Assembly (NCBI RefSeq): GCF_040049215.1
Contig: NZ_JBDZDN010000001.1
Span: 2,170,001-2,234,000 of the forward strand
Direction of reading: 5' to 3'
Source of the DNA: Mesorhizobium_K sp040049215
Lineage (GTDB): Bacteria > Pseudomonadota > Alphaproteobacteria > Rhizobiales > Rhizobiaceae
Length of the DNA stretch: 64,000 nt
Each line of letters opens with the position of its first letter. The stretch's first letter is position 1. Under the pieces are notes generated by a model that was not told the origin of the DNA, did no database searches, and was given only the letters and a program-made list of their open reading frames with translations. Positions 17,533 through 26,573 of the stretch are shown here, in pieces. The translations under genes were made by a program, and so were the position numbers.

Positions 17533-19008
17533 ATGAACCGGCCCAACCTCGAACAGACTGATGTCGTTCGCAAACTGATCATCGATGGCAAGTTTGTGAT
17601 GCCCGTCGCGGGGCAGACGTTCGGAACCTACAATCCGGCTACCGGTGAATTGCTGGCGACCGTCGCCCAAGGGGACGCGGAGGATATCGATATCGCCGTA
17701 AAGGCCGCCCGGCGGGCTTTTGAAGGGCCGTGGTCGAAGTTCACGCCTTTTCAGCGACAGGAAGTGCTCCTGAAATTTGCTGACTTCGTCGATCGCAACT
17801 TCGAGGAATTCAGTATGCTCGATACGCTGGACATGGGGATGCCGATATCGCTGACGCGCGGGCGACGCCAACGCGCCATCGGCATGATCCGTTTCTATGC
17901 GTCCATGTGTACGGCGATCACGGGCCGTACGTTGCCCAATTCGCTGCCGGGCGACGTCTTCGCCTATACTCTCAAGGAACCGGTCGGCGTGGTGGGGGCC
18001 ATCACGCCCTGGAATGCGCCGCTGACGTCGACGATCTGGAAGATTGGCCCGGTGCTTGCGACCGGCTGCACGATGGTTCTGAAGCCGGCTGAGGACGCCC
18101 CACTGACCGCACTGCGGCTTGGCGAACTGGCGCTCGAGGCAGGTGTGCCGCCGGGCGTGATCAACGTGGTGCCGGGACTGGGCACCGTGGCCGGAGCGGC
18201 GCTTGCGGCTCACATGGATGTCGACAAGGTCGCATTCACGGGGTCGGACGCAACCGGGCGGCAGATCATCGAGGCGAGCAAGGGCAATATCAAGCGTCTC
18301 ATGCTCGAACTCGGCGGCAAGTCGCCCGACATCGTCTTTGCCGACGCCGATTTGGACCGGGCCGTGCCCGGCGCTGCCATGGGCATCTTCGGCAACAGCG
18401 GCCAGATTTGCAGCGCGGGCTCGCGGTTGCTTGTTCAAAGGTCGATCTACGACGCCTTTGTCGAACGCGTGGCGGATTTTGCCAAAGGGCTGAAGGTCGG
18501 AAACGGCGTGGAGACGGAGACACAGATCGGTCCCGTTGTCTCGAGCCGGCAGATGAAGCGAGTGCAATCTTATCTCGGCATAGGCGTCGACGAAGGCGCC
18601 GAAGTCGTCGCGGGCGGCAGCCGCATCGTCGAAGGCCAACTTGGAAAAGGCTATTTCCTTGAGCCTACAGTAATGAAAAACGTTGTCCCTACGATGCGAG
18701 TGGCTCAGGAGGAGATTTTCGGGCCAGTCGTCACTGCGATCCCGTTCGATGAACCCGAGGACGCCCTGCGCATCGCCAACGGCACGGCATACGGCCTCGG
18801 AAGCGGCGTCTGGACCCGCGACGTCGCCAAGGCACACGTCGTCGCCAGAGGCATCCGCTCCGGCACGGTGTGGGTCAACTGCTATGGCCTGCTTGATCCG
18901 GTCATCCCGTTCGGAGGCTACAAGATGAGCGGGTACGGCCGAGAGTCCGGGCACGATCATGTCGAGGAATATCTCGCTACCAAATCCATCGTCCTCCAGA
19001 ACGGATAG
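17533..19008 (+). CDS. NAD(P)-dependent aldehyde dehydrogenase
   Basis: ALDH-superfamily enzyme of 491 residues that oxidises an aldehyde to an acid. The cofactor site is GVVGAITPWNAPL and FTGSDATGRQI. The catalytic glutamate is in LELGGKSPDIVF and the catalytic cysteine in GQICSAGSR. The end reads VIPFGGYKMSGYGRESG. ATG 17533 has a GAAGGACCAGAG site upstream; an earlier GTG at 17509 overlaps the oxidase stop and is less likely. It resembles betaine-aldehyde and related amine-derived aldehyde dehydrogenases, but specificity is not readable. Confidence 0.93.
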   Translation: MNRPNLEQTDVVRKLIIDGKFVMPVAGQTFGTYNPATGELLATVAQGDAEDIDIAVKAARRAFEGPWSKFTPFQRQEVLLKFADFVDRNFEEFSMLDTLDMGMPISLTRGRRQRAIGMIRFYASMCTAITGRTLPNSLPGDVFAYTLKEPVGVVGAITPWNAPLTSTIWKIGPVLATGCTMVLKPAEDAPLTALRLGELALEAGVPPGVINVVPGLGTVAGAALAAHMDVDKVAFTGSDATGRQIIEASKGNIKRLMLELGGKSPDIVFADADLDRAVPGAAMGIFGNSGQICSAGSRLLVQRSIYDAFVERVADFAKGLKVGNGVETETQIGPVVSSRQMKRVQSYLGIGVDEGAEVVAGGSRIVEGQLGKGYFLEPTVMKNVVPTMRVAQEEIFGPVVTAIPFDEPEDALRIANGTAYGLGSGVWTRDVAKAHVVARGIRSGTVWVNCYGLLDPVIPFGGYKMSGYGRESGHDHVEEYLATKSIVLQNG

Positions 19009-19018
19009 GACTGCACGC

Positions 19019-19390
19019 ATGGCGATCAAGCGCAGCGATTTCACGGGACGGTTCCACCGGATCGTGGAAGCGGGCAATGTGATCTACCTCGCAGGGGTCA
19101 CCGCGAGGAATGCCGGCGAGGATACCGGCACCCAAACTGCCGACGTCCTGACCCAGATCGACGAATTGCTCGCGAAGGCAGGCGTGTCGAAACGCGATGT
19201 CGTCGCCGCGAATATCTGGCTGGCGGACATCGGCGATTTCGCTGCGATGAACTCTGCCTGGGACGCGTGGGTGGACAAGGAGCATGCACCGGTGCGTGCG
19301 ACTGTCGAATCCAGATTGGCACGCCCTGGTCTCAGGGTCGAAATACAGGTACAGGCGGTAAAGACCGCCCAACCGTCGTCTCTCGCATGA
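19019..19390 (+). CDS. RidA (YjgF/RutC) family protein
   Basis: Small trimeric enamine/imine deaminase-type protein of 123 residues. Typical positions are visible: VIYLAGVTARN, TADVLTQIDELLAKAG, and the near-end APVRATVESRLARPGLRVEIQVQAV with the conserved arginine. ATG 19019 lies 10 bases after the aldehyde dehydrogenase stop, so it is the last gene of the operon. In this setting it probably hydrolyses a reactive imine or acrylate-like intermediate made by the upstream oxidases, as RutC does in pyrimidine breakdown. Confidence 0.9.
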   Translation: MAIKRSDFTGRFHRIVEAGNVIYLAGVTARNAGEDTGTQTADVLTQIDELLAKAGVSKRDVVAANIWLADIGDFAAMNSAWDAWVDKEHAPVRATVESRLARPGLRVEIQVQAVKTAQPSSLA

Positions 19391-19864
19391 AACCCGGCAC
19401 GCCCGGTCGAGGCTGCAATCCAGCGGAAGGGCGAACGCGCTCGACCAAGGGAGCGCGGATGCGCGACTCGAAATTCCCGGCGCCAGGGAGCGCACGTCGC
19501 GGTTACCCACTGCCGTTGCAGCGATGCCATCAACCCTTTTTGCAGGCGTTGCGAGAGGTCACGATACAATCCAGCTTCTACCGTTCCCCCGTTGATTTCA
19601 GCATCGGTCAACTCGCGACGCCGAACAAATTCTCCTGCTAACACCGTCGCCAGATTTCTGAAGAGATTTTCGCACGCCAACCCCGGCATTCACCATAGCA
19701 GCGGTAGGGCCGGAAGCGCGGGAAACGAGCATAGTAATTGTCGCCAAATTGAGTCGTAATATGTCGACCGAACACTTCTGAGCAAGTGTCCCCACTGGCG
19801 CTTACACGCGAGATGCGTTATTCTATAGAGCTTAGAATAGGTTCATAAGGGCTTTATTCAGTTC
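19391..19864. other. Gene-free stretch at the left border of the nucleotide/radical-SAM cluster
   Basis: No supported gene. The last 80 bases are AT-richer, with a near-palindromic TTCTATAGAGCTTAGAA around 19820, and probably carry the promoter of the plus-strand operon. Confidence 0.4.
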
Positions 19865-21178
19865 TTGGGAAAGATTCGAACTCCAAACATCGTATCGGAC
19901 GTTCATCGCGTCGAACATCAACCCTCCTGGCGTAGGCAAGGGTTCAACGTAAATTTTATCTTCCTCAGCACCGAGTACGCTGAAAAGGATTTGATCAGCG
20001 TCCATGAGTGGGCACAACAACAGGGTCTCGAAAATCCTCGCTGTATCTCACCCCAGACGCTTCGCTGGTCGGCGCTATTCCAGCCGCGCTTCTTCGAGGC
20101 AATGCGGCGCGCAGCGATCTCAACCGAATCCAGTCTGTGCTTGGCCTACCCCGGTTCGGAATGCCTGCTCGCCGATGCCGACAGCCGACTGAGCTTTTGG
20201 ATGCAATCGGTCCTGTTTCTCGCCGCCGTCACCCTGTCGGCGGCGGTTGTCCAAGACCGAGCATCCGAAGGGACGATCGCGAGCAAATATGACAAGCTGT
20301 GGCAGGCCGGGCTCTTGGAGACTGACGTGCCGAAGCTTGCTGGCACAGGGCTTTGCCACGCTGTCGCCGCCCTGGCGGCCCGGAAGGAGGACCCGAAGCT
20401 CCGCAGGCTGCTTGACCTGCGGGACGTTTTTGACCAAGCCGTTGCCCGGCTCGCTACCTCCGTCAGCGCGAGGGCTGTGCGGGTGCGCCAGATCGACAGG
20501 TCTGATCCCCGCATGACGCGGTTCGGCTTTGTCGGCGACCTACAAAGCGGCGTGACGGGACTTGTAGCCGTTATCGTTTATGGCTCGAGCGTGCTCAGTG
20601 ATCATTTCGCCGATTACGACGTGGTGCTGGTCGTCGACGACGCTGAAGCTACGCTGAGCGCCCTCTCCAACACCAGTCCGCGCTGGGCCGGCAAGGAACT
20701 GAACGTCGGCATCTACACGCCGCGGCAGTTGTGGGACATGCAACTGCTGTCGGGAGACAACCTTGCCGACTATGGGCTCTGCGTATTCGGCGAGGTCGAA
20801 CTGCCACAAAAGCGGACGCCGCTGCTGCTCGCCCGCAATCTGAGCTTCGGCATGGTGCGCCTGCGCCAGCAACTCGGCATGATCGGGCATGCGCTGGCAG
20901 CAAATAATTCGGATGGCGACGACCGCCGGAATCTATATAGTTACTTCGTGAAGATACCCGCCAATATTGCCAAGGGCACCTTTGGTGCGGCCGGGCAGCA
21001 TTGGCCGAAGGAAAAGATCTGGCAGTGGCTGGCGGAGCATTGCGGCTTCGACGCCAGCGGCCAGGAGCAGCGGGTCGCCATCGATGGGCCCGCAGGACCG
21101 CTGGCGGCGGCCGCCACGGCCACGGAACGCACGCTGAGACGCCTTGACGAGGAATTCCGGATACTAGGCCCCGGCTGA
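19865..21178 (+). CDS. Nucleotidyltransferase-superfamily protein
   Basis: Protein of up to 437 residues, probably cytosolic. Around residues 236-255 it has IVYGSSVLSDHFADYDVVLVVDD, the GS...DxD motif of the DNA-polymerase-beta-type nucleotidyltransferase fold with metal-binding aspartates. The 230 residues before it match nothing I know. The C-terminal helical part (YFVKIPANIAKGTFGAAGQHWPKE) is typical of substrate-binding helices after such a domain. The start is uncertain: TTG 19865 is the longest frame and has no strong ribosome binding site; ATG 20102-20104 inside is possible. First gene of a five-gene plus-strand operon. Confidence 0.7.
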   Translation: MGKIRTPNIVSDVHRVEHQPSWRRQGFNVNFIFLSTEYAEKDLISVHEWAQQQGLENPRCISPQTLRWSALFQPRFFEAMRRAAISTESSLCLAYPGSECLLADADSRLSFWMQSVLFLAAVTLSAAVVQDRASEGTIASKYDKLWQAGLLETDVPKLAGTGLCHAVAALAARKEDPKLRRLLDLRDVFDQAVARLATSVSARAVRVRQIDRSDPRMTRFGFVGDLQSGVTGLVAVIVYGSSVLSDHFADYDVVLVVDDAEATLSALSNTSPRWAGKELNVGIYTPRQLWDMQLLSGDNLADYGLCVFGEVELPQKRTPLLLARNLSFGMVRLRQQLGMIGHALAANNSDGDDRRNLYSYFVKIPANIAKGTFGAAGQHWPKEKIWQWLAEHCGFDASGQEQRVAIDGPAGPLAAAATATERTLRRLDEEFRILGPG

Positions 21179-21191
21179 GCAGGGATCGACG

Positions 21192-22175
21192 ATGGCAAGA
21201 GCGACGAAGTCCTTTGGATATGCATCCGAGGTGCTGCTCGACCAGTGCGCCGACCTCGATCTTCCGATCCGATTCCTCGGCGGCACGTCGGAGGGATTTA
21301 CCGTCGAGGGACCGGTCGGAGAGATCATCCCGGTCCGCCTGGTCGCCAGCGGCGACTCCATGCTGGAGCAGGTCCTGCGCGGTCTGTCGGTCACCTTCGA
21401 CCGGCTTGAGCTTCTCACGGTCGGCGAGAGCAAGGAAATCCGGCTGCTGACGCCGAAGATCGCCGTCGCGAAGCTGCTGCCCTCCGTCTACTCCTTCACC
21501 AACAACCGCTACGGCATCGTGCCTGGCACCGAGCTGGTGCGCACGCGGTTCTGCGGCGAGCTTTTCCGCGCCATGGCCCGGCGGCCCGGCGGCAGGCGCC
21601 TTTCCAATGCCTTTCTCGGCCTGGTCGACAGCGACCGCGGGCCGCTGCTCGCCGAACATGTCGTGGTGCCGGGCAACCTCGAACTGCGCGTCAAGCGCTA
21701 CCACATCGGCTCGCCGGTGCACCGCTACCGCTACACCGAGGCGCACGAGACGGCGTTCGGGGCCGGGCCGCTGACTCGGTGGAGCCGCTTCGAAAATCCG
21801 GTCGTCTGCTTCGACTGGCGCAATCCGCTGCACGACGATGAAGGCAACCGGCTCGCCGACGAGCCCCTCTCCGACGACTACGCCGCCATATGGATGGACG
21901 ACAGTGTGCGCGCCAAGGAGCTAGCGTGCGACACCTTCGCGTGGATCGAGGAACTTTTCGCCGCGCGCGGGCTGCAGCTCATCGACATCTGCTTCTTCAT
22001 CGACCGGACCGGCTCGGTGATCTTTGGCGAGATCAGCCCCGACTGCATGCGGGTGAGGAGCAGCGCGTCCGACAACAGCGAAGCGCTGGACAAGGACCAG
22101 TGGCGGTCGGGCGGCGAGCCCTCCGCCGTGCTTGCCCGTTACGAGGAGCTATACAGAATCGTATTCGGGGGGTGA
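21192..22175 (+). CDS. SAICAR synthetase (PurC)-like ligase
   Basis: Protein of 327 residues resembling phosphoribosylaminoimidazole-succinocarboxamide synthase, which couples aspartate to a carboxylated nucleotide using ATP. Conserved-type parts are RYGIVPGTELVRTRFCGELF, LELRVKRYHIGSP (VRxxxxGS-like), DEPLSDDYAAIWM, and CFFIDRTGSVIFGEISPDCMR, matching the D-x-K-x-E/GE-x-x-P-D end of PurC. It is longer than ordinary PurC (about 240-300) and sits outside any purine operon, so it is probably a paralogue that joins an amino acid to another acid. It starts 14 bases after the nucleotidyltransferase. Confidence 0.75.
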   Translation: MARATKSFGYASEVLLDQCADLDLPIRFLGGTSEGFTVEGPVGEIIPVRLVASGDSMLEQVLRGLSVTFDRLELLTVGESKEIRLLTPKIAVAKLLPSVYSFTNNRYGIVPGTELVRTRFCGELFRAMARRPGGRRLSNAFLGLVDSDRGPLLAEHVVVPGNLELRVKRYHIGSPVHRYRYTEAHETAFGAGPLTRWSRFENPVVCFDWRNPLHDDEGNRLADEPLSDDYAAIWMDDSVRAKELACDTFAWIEELFAARGLQLIDICFFIDRTGSVIFGEISPDCMRVRSSASDNSEALDKDQWRSGGEPSAVLARYEELYRIVFGG

Positions 22176-22207
22176 GCGCAGTCTTGGTCGCAAAGAGGAG
22201 GCTTCCG

Positions 22208-22522
22208 ATGACCTTGATGACCATCAAAAACCGTAGTTCGAAGATCTCGCCGGGGGGCGTGCTGACGCTACCGCTGTCGGCGCGCAAGACCTTGCGGATG
22301 GAGCCCGGCAAGGGATTGCGCGTCACCGTCAGCCTGCAGAAGGACGGCGTGGCGCTGAGGCCCGCGCCAGGCAAGTCCGGGGCGCGCGTGTCGCCGAAGG
22401 GGCAGATGGAAGTGCTCGGCGAGCCCCGCGCGGTGCTGGAGAAGGCTGCGCAACGCCACTACTGGCTCGAGCTGGACGACGAGAGCCAGACAGTGTTGCT
22501 GCGCCCCTATGCGGAGCGCTGA
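22208..22522 (+). CDS. SpoVT/AbrB-like swapped-hairpin protein
   Basis: Small protein of 104 residues with a strong ribosome binding site (GAGGAGG). The segment ISPGGVLTLPLSARKTLRMEPGKGLRVTV looks like the swapped-hairpin AbrB fold (xGxxxLPxxxRxxLxxxxGxxL). A second similar half, VSPKGQMEVLGEPRAVLE, follows. AbrB-fold proteins bind DNA and often autoregulate their operon, but this one may be an enzyme partner. The gene overlaps the next by 14 bases. Role unknown. Confidence 0.6.
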   Translation: MTLMTIKNRSSKISPGGVLTLPLSARKTLRMEPGKGLRVTVSLQKDGVALRPAPGKSGARVSPKGQMEVLGEPRAVLEKAAQRHYWLELDDESQTVLLRPYAER

Positions 22523-23078
22523 ACGGCCCGCCGTGATCGCCCTTGACGGGCATGACGGGAGCGGCAAGACCACACTTGCGAAGGCCTTGGCCGAGCGCAT
22601 GGACGCCCGGTATGTGCGGACCTTCGGCAGCCCGCACGGTGCAGCGCTGATGGCGGCCTATCGCAGGCGGGACAGCGGCGGCGTGCTGGAGGCCGGGGTA
22701 AAGGCCGTCGAGGCAGCGCTCGATCTCGCCGCCGGCGGGCCGGCCGTACTCGACCGGGGTTGGCTGACGGTCGCGACGCTAGTTCCCGCCGACCTCTTCG
22801 CCGCCCGCTGGTGGCTCTGGGTACCGACGGCCCTGCTGTGGTGCGACCTGCCGACCACACTGGCGCGGCTTGGGCAACGGGGGGCTGAAACGCCGGAGAC
22901 AACCGCTTGGCATGCCGATTTCCTGGCGATCTACGAGGACCGCCGGCTCCTGCGTGATGGCCCGACCATTCGCACCGATCTGAAGAGCGTGGAACAGTGC
23001 CTGGACGAACTCGAAACGTTGCTCCGGGAGAGCGCGGATTCTGTCGCAAGCTCTGATGCCAGGGCGGGACGGCGATGA
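22509..23078 (+). CDS. Thymidylate-kinase-like P-loop kinase
   Basis: Protein of 189 residues with Walker A GHDGSGKTTLAKALAERMDARYV at the N-terminus, in the position and wording of dTMP kinase. A DRGWLT segment near residue 80 replaces the usual DRY/DRW motif. It is near normal Tmk length, but the rest is divergent, so the acceptor may not be dTMP. It overlaps the AbrB-like gene upstream and the dehydrogenase downstream (ATGA), indicating translational coupling. It probably phosphorylates a nucleotide or nucleotide-like intermediate of this cluster. Confidence 0.72.
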   Translation: MRSAERPAVIALDGHDGSGKTTLAKALAERMDARYVRTFGSPHGAALMAAYRRRDSGGVLEAGVKAVEAALDLAAGGPAVLDRGWLTVATLVPADLFAARWWLWVPTALLWCDLPTTLARLGQRGAETPETTAWHADFLAIYEDRRLLRDGPTIRTDLKSVEQCLDELETLLRESADSVASSDARAGRR

Positions 23079-24115
23079 GATCGATCGATGTCCGCGCGCC
23101 GATCATGACCGGTCCCCGCGCGACGGAGGACTGGACGCTCTCCGTGCCGGTGGACGCGTCGGATGTCGGCGTCCGCGTCGAGCTCTGCGGCATCTGCACG
23201 CCGGAGCAGCGCGTCTACAAGGGAACAAAGCCGACCTATCCCTATTGGGGCGGGCACGAGCTTTCCGGGACGGTCGCCTTTCTGCCCCAGGAATCCCGGA
23301 CCGAACTGCAGGTCGGCGACCGGGTCGCGATCCTGCTGATGCGCCGCTGTGGAGAGTGCCGCGCCTGCCGGAGCGGGCTCGATAACCACTGCGCCTATCT
23401 CCATCCGGAGGCCCGGTCTGGCCTGCCCCAGGGGCCGGGCGGGTTTGCCGACCTGCTCGCGGTGCCTGCCTACAAGGTCTTTGCCGTGCCGCAGCACCTG
23501 CCGGCCGGGCGCATCGCGCTCATCGAGCCGGTCGCCTGCGTGTCGCGCGGCGTCGGGCGTGCGCGAGCGAAGGCCGGCGAGACGGTGGCGGTGATCGGCG
23601 GCGGCACGATGGGCCTGCTCCACACGATCCTGCTGGCGATCAGAGGCTGCGCCGTCCATGTCTTCGACGATGACGAGGTGACGCATGGCGCAGCGCTCGC
23701 TGCCGGTGCGACAGCCGCCGGGCCTCTTTCCCAGCTGTCCGACCCGAAATGGGTGGAAGCGACGACGGACGGCTGGGGCTTCGACTGCGTCTTCTGCACG
23801 CGTTTCGGCGCGGATGCCGTTACATCCGCAATCGCCGTGGCGGCGCGCGGAGCGCGGATCGTCCTCTACCAGTCGATTCCAGACACGGACCAACTGAGCA
23901 TAAGCGCCAACTTCCTGCACTATCGCGAGATTGAGCTGATCGGCAGTGTTGCGCAGAGCGCCGCCGATGTTGCCGCCGCGATCGACATCATGGGCCGCCG
24001 TCACGACCGCTTCGATGCACTGAACATCGAGATCATGCCGGCTTCCAGTGCGCGCGATGCGTTTGAGCGCGCGCTCGATCCCCGCGTCAACCGGGTCATG
24101 ATCGACTTCCGGTAG
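23075..24115 (+). CDS. Zinc-dependent alcohol dehydrogenase (MDR family)
   Basis: NAD(P)-dependent dehydrogenase of 346 residues. Catalytic zinc residues are in LCGICTPEQRVYKG and GGHELSG. The structural zinc knuckle is CGECRACRSGLDNHC with four cysteines. The Rossmann motif is VAVIGGGTMGLLHT. It resembles sorbitol/threonine-type dehydrogenases and would oxidise a secondary alcohol or sugar hydroxyl. It is the last gene of the plus-strand operon and ends 2 bases from the end of the convergent PRPP-synthetase-like gene. Confidence 0.9.
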   Translation: MRSIDVRAPIMTGPRATEDWTLSVPVDASDVGVRVELCGICTPEQRVYKGTKPTYPYWGGHELSGTVAFLPQESRTELQVGDRVAILLMRRCGECRACRSGLDNHCAYLHPEARSGLPQGPGGFADLLAVPAYKVFAVPQHLPAGRIALIEPVACVSRGVGRARAKAGETVAVIGGGTMGLLHTILLAIRGCAVHVFDDDEVTHGAALAAGATAAGPLSQLSDPKWVEATTDGWGFDCVFCTRFGADAVTSAIAVAARGARIVLYQSIPDTDQLSISANFLHYREIELIGSVAQSAADVAAAIDIMGRRHDRFDALNIEIMPASSARDAFERALDPRVNRVMIDFR

Positions 24116-24117
24116 GG

Positions 24118-25092
24118 TTATCGCGCGGACAGCGCCGCGGCGATGTCGGCGCCGATAGGTAGGATTTCGACACCGTCCGGAAAGTTGTCGTTTCGTCCAA
24201 CGCTGTCGGTGACGATCATCCGGTCGATGCCCGAGCGGTTCCGATTCTCCCTCGACCACGGCGTGAACAGCGCGTGCGCGACGGCGAGCGTCACGCCGCT
24301 GGCGCCCGCCTGCCGAAGGTGGAACGCCGCCGAAAAGGCCGTCTGGCCGCTGTTGATCTCGTCGTCGATCAGGATGACTGCGCGGCCTGCGACATCGCCC
24401 AGAATCTCGATGCTCTCGCGGCGGTCGTCGCGGTCGTGGCGATGCTTGCGCATCACGGCGAAGGGGCGGGCGATCGCAGCAGCAAGCTGCTCCGCCCGCT
24501 TGGCGCCGCCGAAGTCGGGTGATGCGACCACGGCATCTGCTCCAACTGAGTTGCAGAGATGACGCGCGAGCGTCGGGGCGAATGGCACGTTGACCACCGG
24601 GCAGCTGAAGGCGGCCGCAAGCTGTGGCGTATGCAACTCGAAGGTCAGGACGCGGTCGACTTGCAACGTCTCGATTAGCCCAGCGAGCATGCGGAAAGGC
24701 ACGGAACCGCCTTCGAAGTTGGGGCGATCCGAGCGGGAATAGGGGAAGTAGGGAAGGACGATGGTCACCTTTCGCGCGCCCCGCGCCCGCACCGCGTCGA
24801 TGGCGAGGAAGAGTTCAAAAAGCCGGTCGTGCACGCAATCGTGGAATAGCTGAACCACCGCGACGTCTGCGTCGGCCGGCATCGCGTCAGGAAACACCGC
24901 CATCTGGCCATTGCTGAAGACTTGCGTCCTGAGGGGCGACAGCGTGGACCGGGGAAGCGCCGCCTGCATGGTCGCGGCGAAGCCGGTCGCTGCCTCCGCC
25001 GCGACGATGCAGATGTGCCGGCCCTTCGGCTGCACAAAGGGAGCCAAGTCCGGCCCGCTGGCGACGTTGACCTCCGCCTGCGGGACGCGCAT
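24118..25092 (-). CDS. Ribose-phosphate pyrophosphokinase (PRPP synthetase)-like protein
   Basis: Protein of 324 residues like Prs, which makes PRPP from ribose 5-phosphate and ATP. Recognisable pieces are VLPYFPYSRSDRPN (PYFPYARQDR in Prs), FELHTPQLAAAF (LHAPQIQGFF), VVASPDFGGAKRAEQLA, and the PRPP loop AVILIDDEINSGQTAF. The changes from the housekeeping wording suggest a specialised paralogue. Last gene of the six-gene minus operon, 5 bases after the nucleotidyltransferase. With APRT at the operon's head it frames a PRPP-using pathway. Confidence 0.85.
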   Translation of the reverse strand: MRVPQAEVNVASGPDLAPFVQPKGRHICIVAAEAATGFAATMQAALPRSTLSPLRTQVFSNGQMAVFPDAMPADADVAVVQLFHDCVHDRLFELFLAIDAVRARGARKVTIVLPYFPYSRSDRPNFEGGSVPFRMLAGLIETLQVDRVLTFELHTPQLAAAFSCPVVNVPFAPTLARHLCNSVGADAVVASPDFGGAKRAEQLAAAIARPFAVMRKHRHDRDDRRESIEILGDVAGRAVILIDDEINSGQTAFSAAFHLRQAGASGVTLAVAHALFTPWSRENRNRSGIDRMIVTDSVGRNDNFPDGVEILPIGADIAAALSAR

Positions 25093-25097
25093 CGAGC

Positions 25098-26213
25098 TTA
25101 AGCCAGTTCGAGCTCTGTCACGTTCGGCACGGAGAGCAGCTTTGGCAGGATATCGCCCCAGTCATGCTGCAAGGGCACCTCACCCTGATCCGGCCGGATG
25201 AGGTCGAGGAAGGCCGGCGGGATGTCGATCCCGCAGATGCGCCGCATCTGCTCCAGCACGAAATAGATCGCCGGTCGCATCTCGTATTTGTAGGCGATCG
25301 CCGCCACCTCGGCCCAATTGACGTTCGCGAGTTCCTTGTGAAGCACGGCATGAAGGTCGCCGAACATCAGCAGCCGGAGCGAGTTGTAGAGGAACGCCTC
25401 GTGGTAGAGGCGGGCCGACAGGAACCACACCGCCCCGGTGACGGACTGTACGCGCAGGATGCGGCCAAGCCCCTTGGCCAGCCCGACGCCCGACCAGATG
25501 TCCTGGACGTCCATGCCGACCGACAGGTTCACATGCATATCGATGAAGATCGGCATGTGCAGCTTCTGAGCGCCGTCGATGTATCCCTTCACATGGCGGT
25601 AGCGAAGCTGACGCGGGACCGCGGCGGCGGGGAAAGGGGACTCGACCGACTCGATCCTCACAAAGACCGGCAGCGAATAGGTGTCGCGGAAGGACCTCTC
25701 GTCGAGTTCCTTGCGCTCGGGATGCCAGTCGCCGTTCGAGGGATCGAAGATGCCGTGCCGGTAGCCGAGGTCAAGCATGACGCGCTGGACGCGCTGCGCG
25801 TCGGCCGGATTGACCATGATGTCGAGGTCGGTCATCGGCCGGAGCAGCGGGTCGGGATAGTAGAGCAGCGACAGGTCCGGTCCCTTCACCAGGAACCAGG
25901 AAATGCCCTCCCGGTCCAGCGCATCGAGGATCTCGGGCAGGTTGCGAAACTCCAGCACCGACCGGATCTTGGACAGGGCCGTCCAGCACTGGATGTAATG
26001 CAGCGCCTCGGCCGGCAGCGAAGCCAGCAGACCGAGCCGACGCAGATGGTATTCGACCAGCGGCACGGTCCGATTGTTCTCGGCGCGCCAGACGATATAG
26101 GCCCAGTTGACTGGCTGCCCGCAAAGACGCCGGAGCCGGTCGTCGTCTTCCGGGCGGAGATAGGCCCGGCACGTCATCAGCAGAATCGAGTCTTCAGCAG
26201 ACAACCGAAGCAT
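25098..26213 (-). CDS. NTP_transf_5 family nucleotidyltransferase
   Basis: Protein of 371 residues of the uncharacterised nucleotidyltransferase group PF14907. The signature is FLVKGPDLSLLYYPDPLLRPMTDLDIMV at about residues 106-133, with the DLD metal-binding pair. Such proteins occur in several lasso-peptide and other natural-product gene clusters, where they modify or tailor products. It follows the small acidic protein by 28 bases. The target (peptide, sugar or tRNA) cannot be read from sequence. Confidence 0.8.
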   Translation of the reverse strand: MLRLSAEDSILLMTCRAYLRPEDDDRLRRLCGQPVNWAYIVWRAENNRTVPLVEYHLRRLGLLASLPAEALHYIQCWTALSKIRSVLEFRNLPEILDALDREGISWFLVKGPDLSLLYYPDPLLRPMTDLDIMVNPADAQRVQRVMLDLGYRHGIFDPSNGDWHPERKELDERSFRDTYSLPVFVRIESVESPFPAAAVPRQLRYRHVKGYIDGAQKLHMPIFIDMHVNLSVGMDVQDIWSGVGLAKGLGRILRVQSVTGAVWFLSARLYHEAFLYNSLRLLMFGDLHAVLHKELANVNWAEVAAIAYKYEMRPAIYFVLEQMRRICGIDIPPAFLDLIRPDQGEVPLQHDWGDILPKLLSVPNVTELELA

Positions 26214-26241
26214 GGCTGAGCATCCTCATACCGCTGCGTGG

Positions 26242-26568
26242 CTATTTTGAACTCTTCGAAGGGTTGAGTCCGTCAAGCGTCTCCTTCAGTTCGGCGAACT
26301 GCTGCTCGAACGATGAGAAACTCTGGTCGACGTTCTGCCCCAGCAGTTGCTCGAGGCTGAGCGCCTCGTCTTCCTCCTCTTCCGACGACATCAGCTTGTA
26401 GATCGAGCCGATCGGCAGGAGCTTCGACAGTATCTCGCCGCCGCGACCGGTCTCCGCGCTGTCGCGGATCTGCTTGATGGCGCTCTCCGCCAGCACGCCG
26501 TCGATCATGATGACGAGCTTGCCGTCCTCCTCGTCGATGGCGTAGCCAAACAGTCGGGATCTCGCCAT
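26242..26568 (-). CDS. Small acidic hypothetical protein
   Basis: Protein of 108 residues, not recognised. The N-terminal 60 residues look folded (LFGYAIDEEDGKLVIMIDGVLAE). They are followed by an acidic run, SSEEEEDEALSLEQLLGQ, and a helical tail rich in Gln, Glu and Ser. It lies 5 bases downstream of the basic protein gene and upstream of the nucleotidyltransferase. Its size and position beside a radical SAM/SPASM gene allow it to be a precursor, carrier or scaffold, but no leader or core peptide motif is evident. Confidence 0.65.
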   Translation of the reverse strand: MARSRLFGYAIDEEDGKLVIMIDGVLAESAIKQIRDSAETGRGGEILSKLLPIGSIYKLMSSEEEEDEALSLEQLLGQNVDQSFSSFEQQFAELKETLDGLNPSKSSK

Positions 26569-26573
26569 CGCTC

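Noticed and set aside
17428..19077. Long minus-strand open frame over the aldehyde dehydrogenase
   Set aside because: It is the antisense shadow of a clear, conserved dehydrogenase gene; its translation is Arg/His/Asp-rich with no domain.
22931..24259. Long minus-strand frame over the kinase and dehydrogenase genes
   Set aside because: Antisense to two well-supported coupled genes; low-complexity translation.
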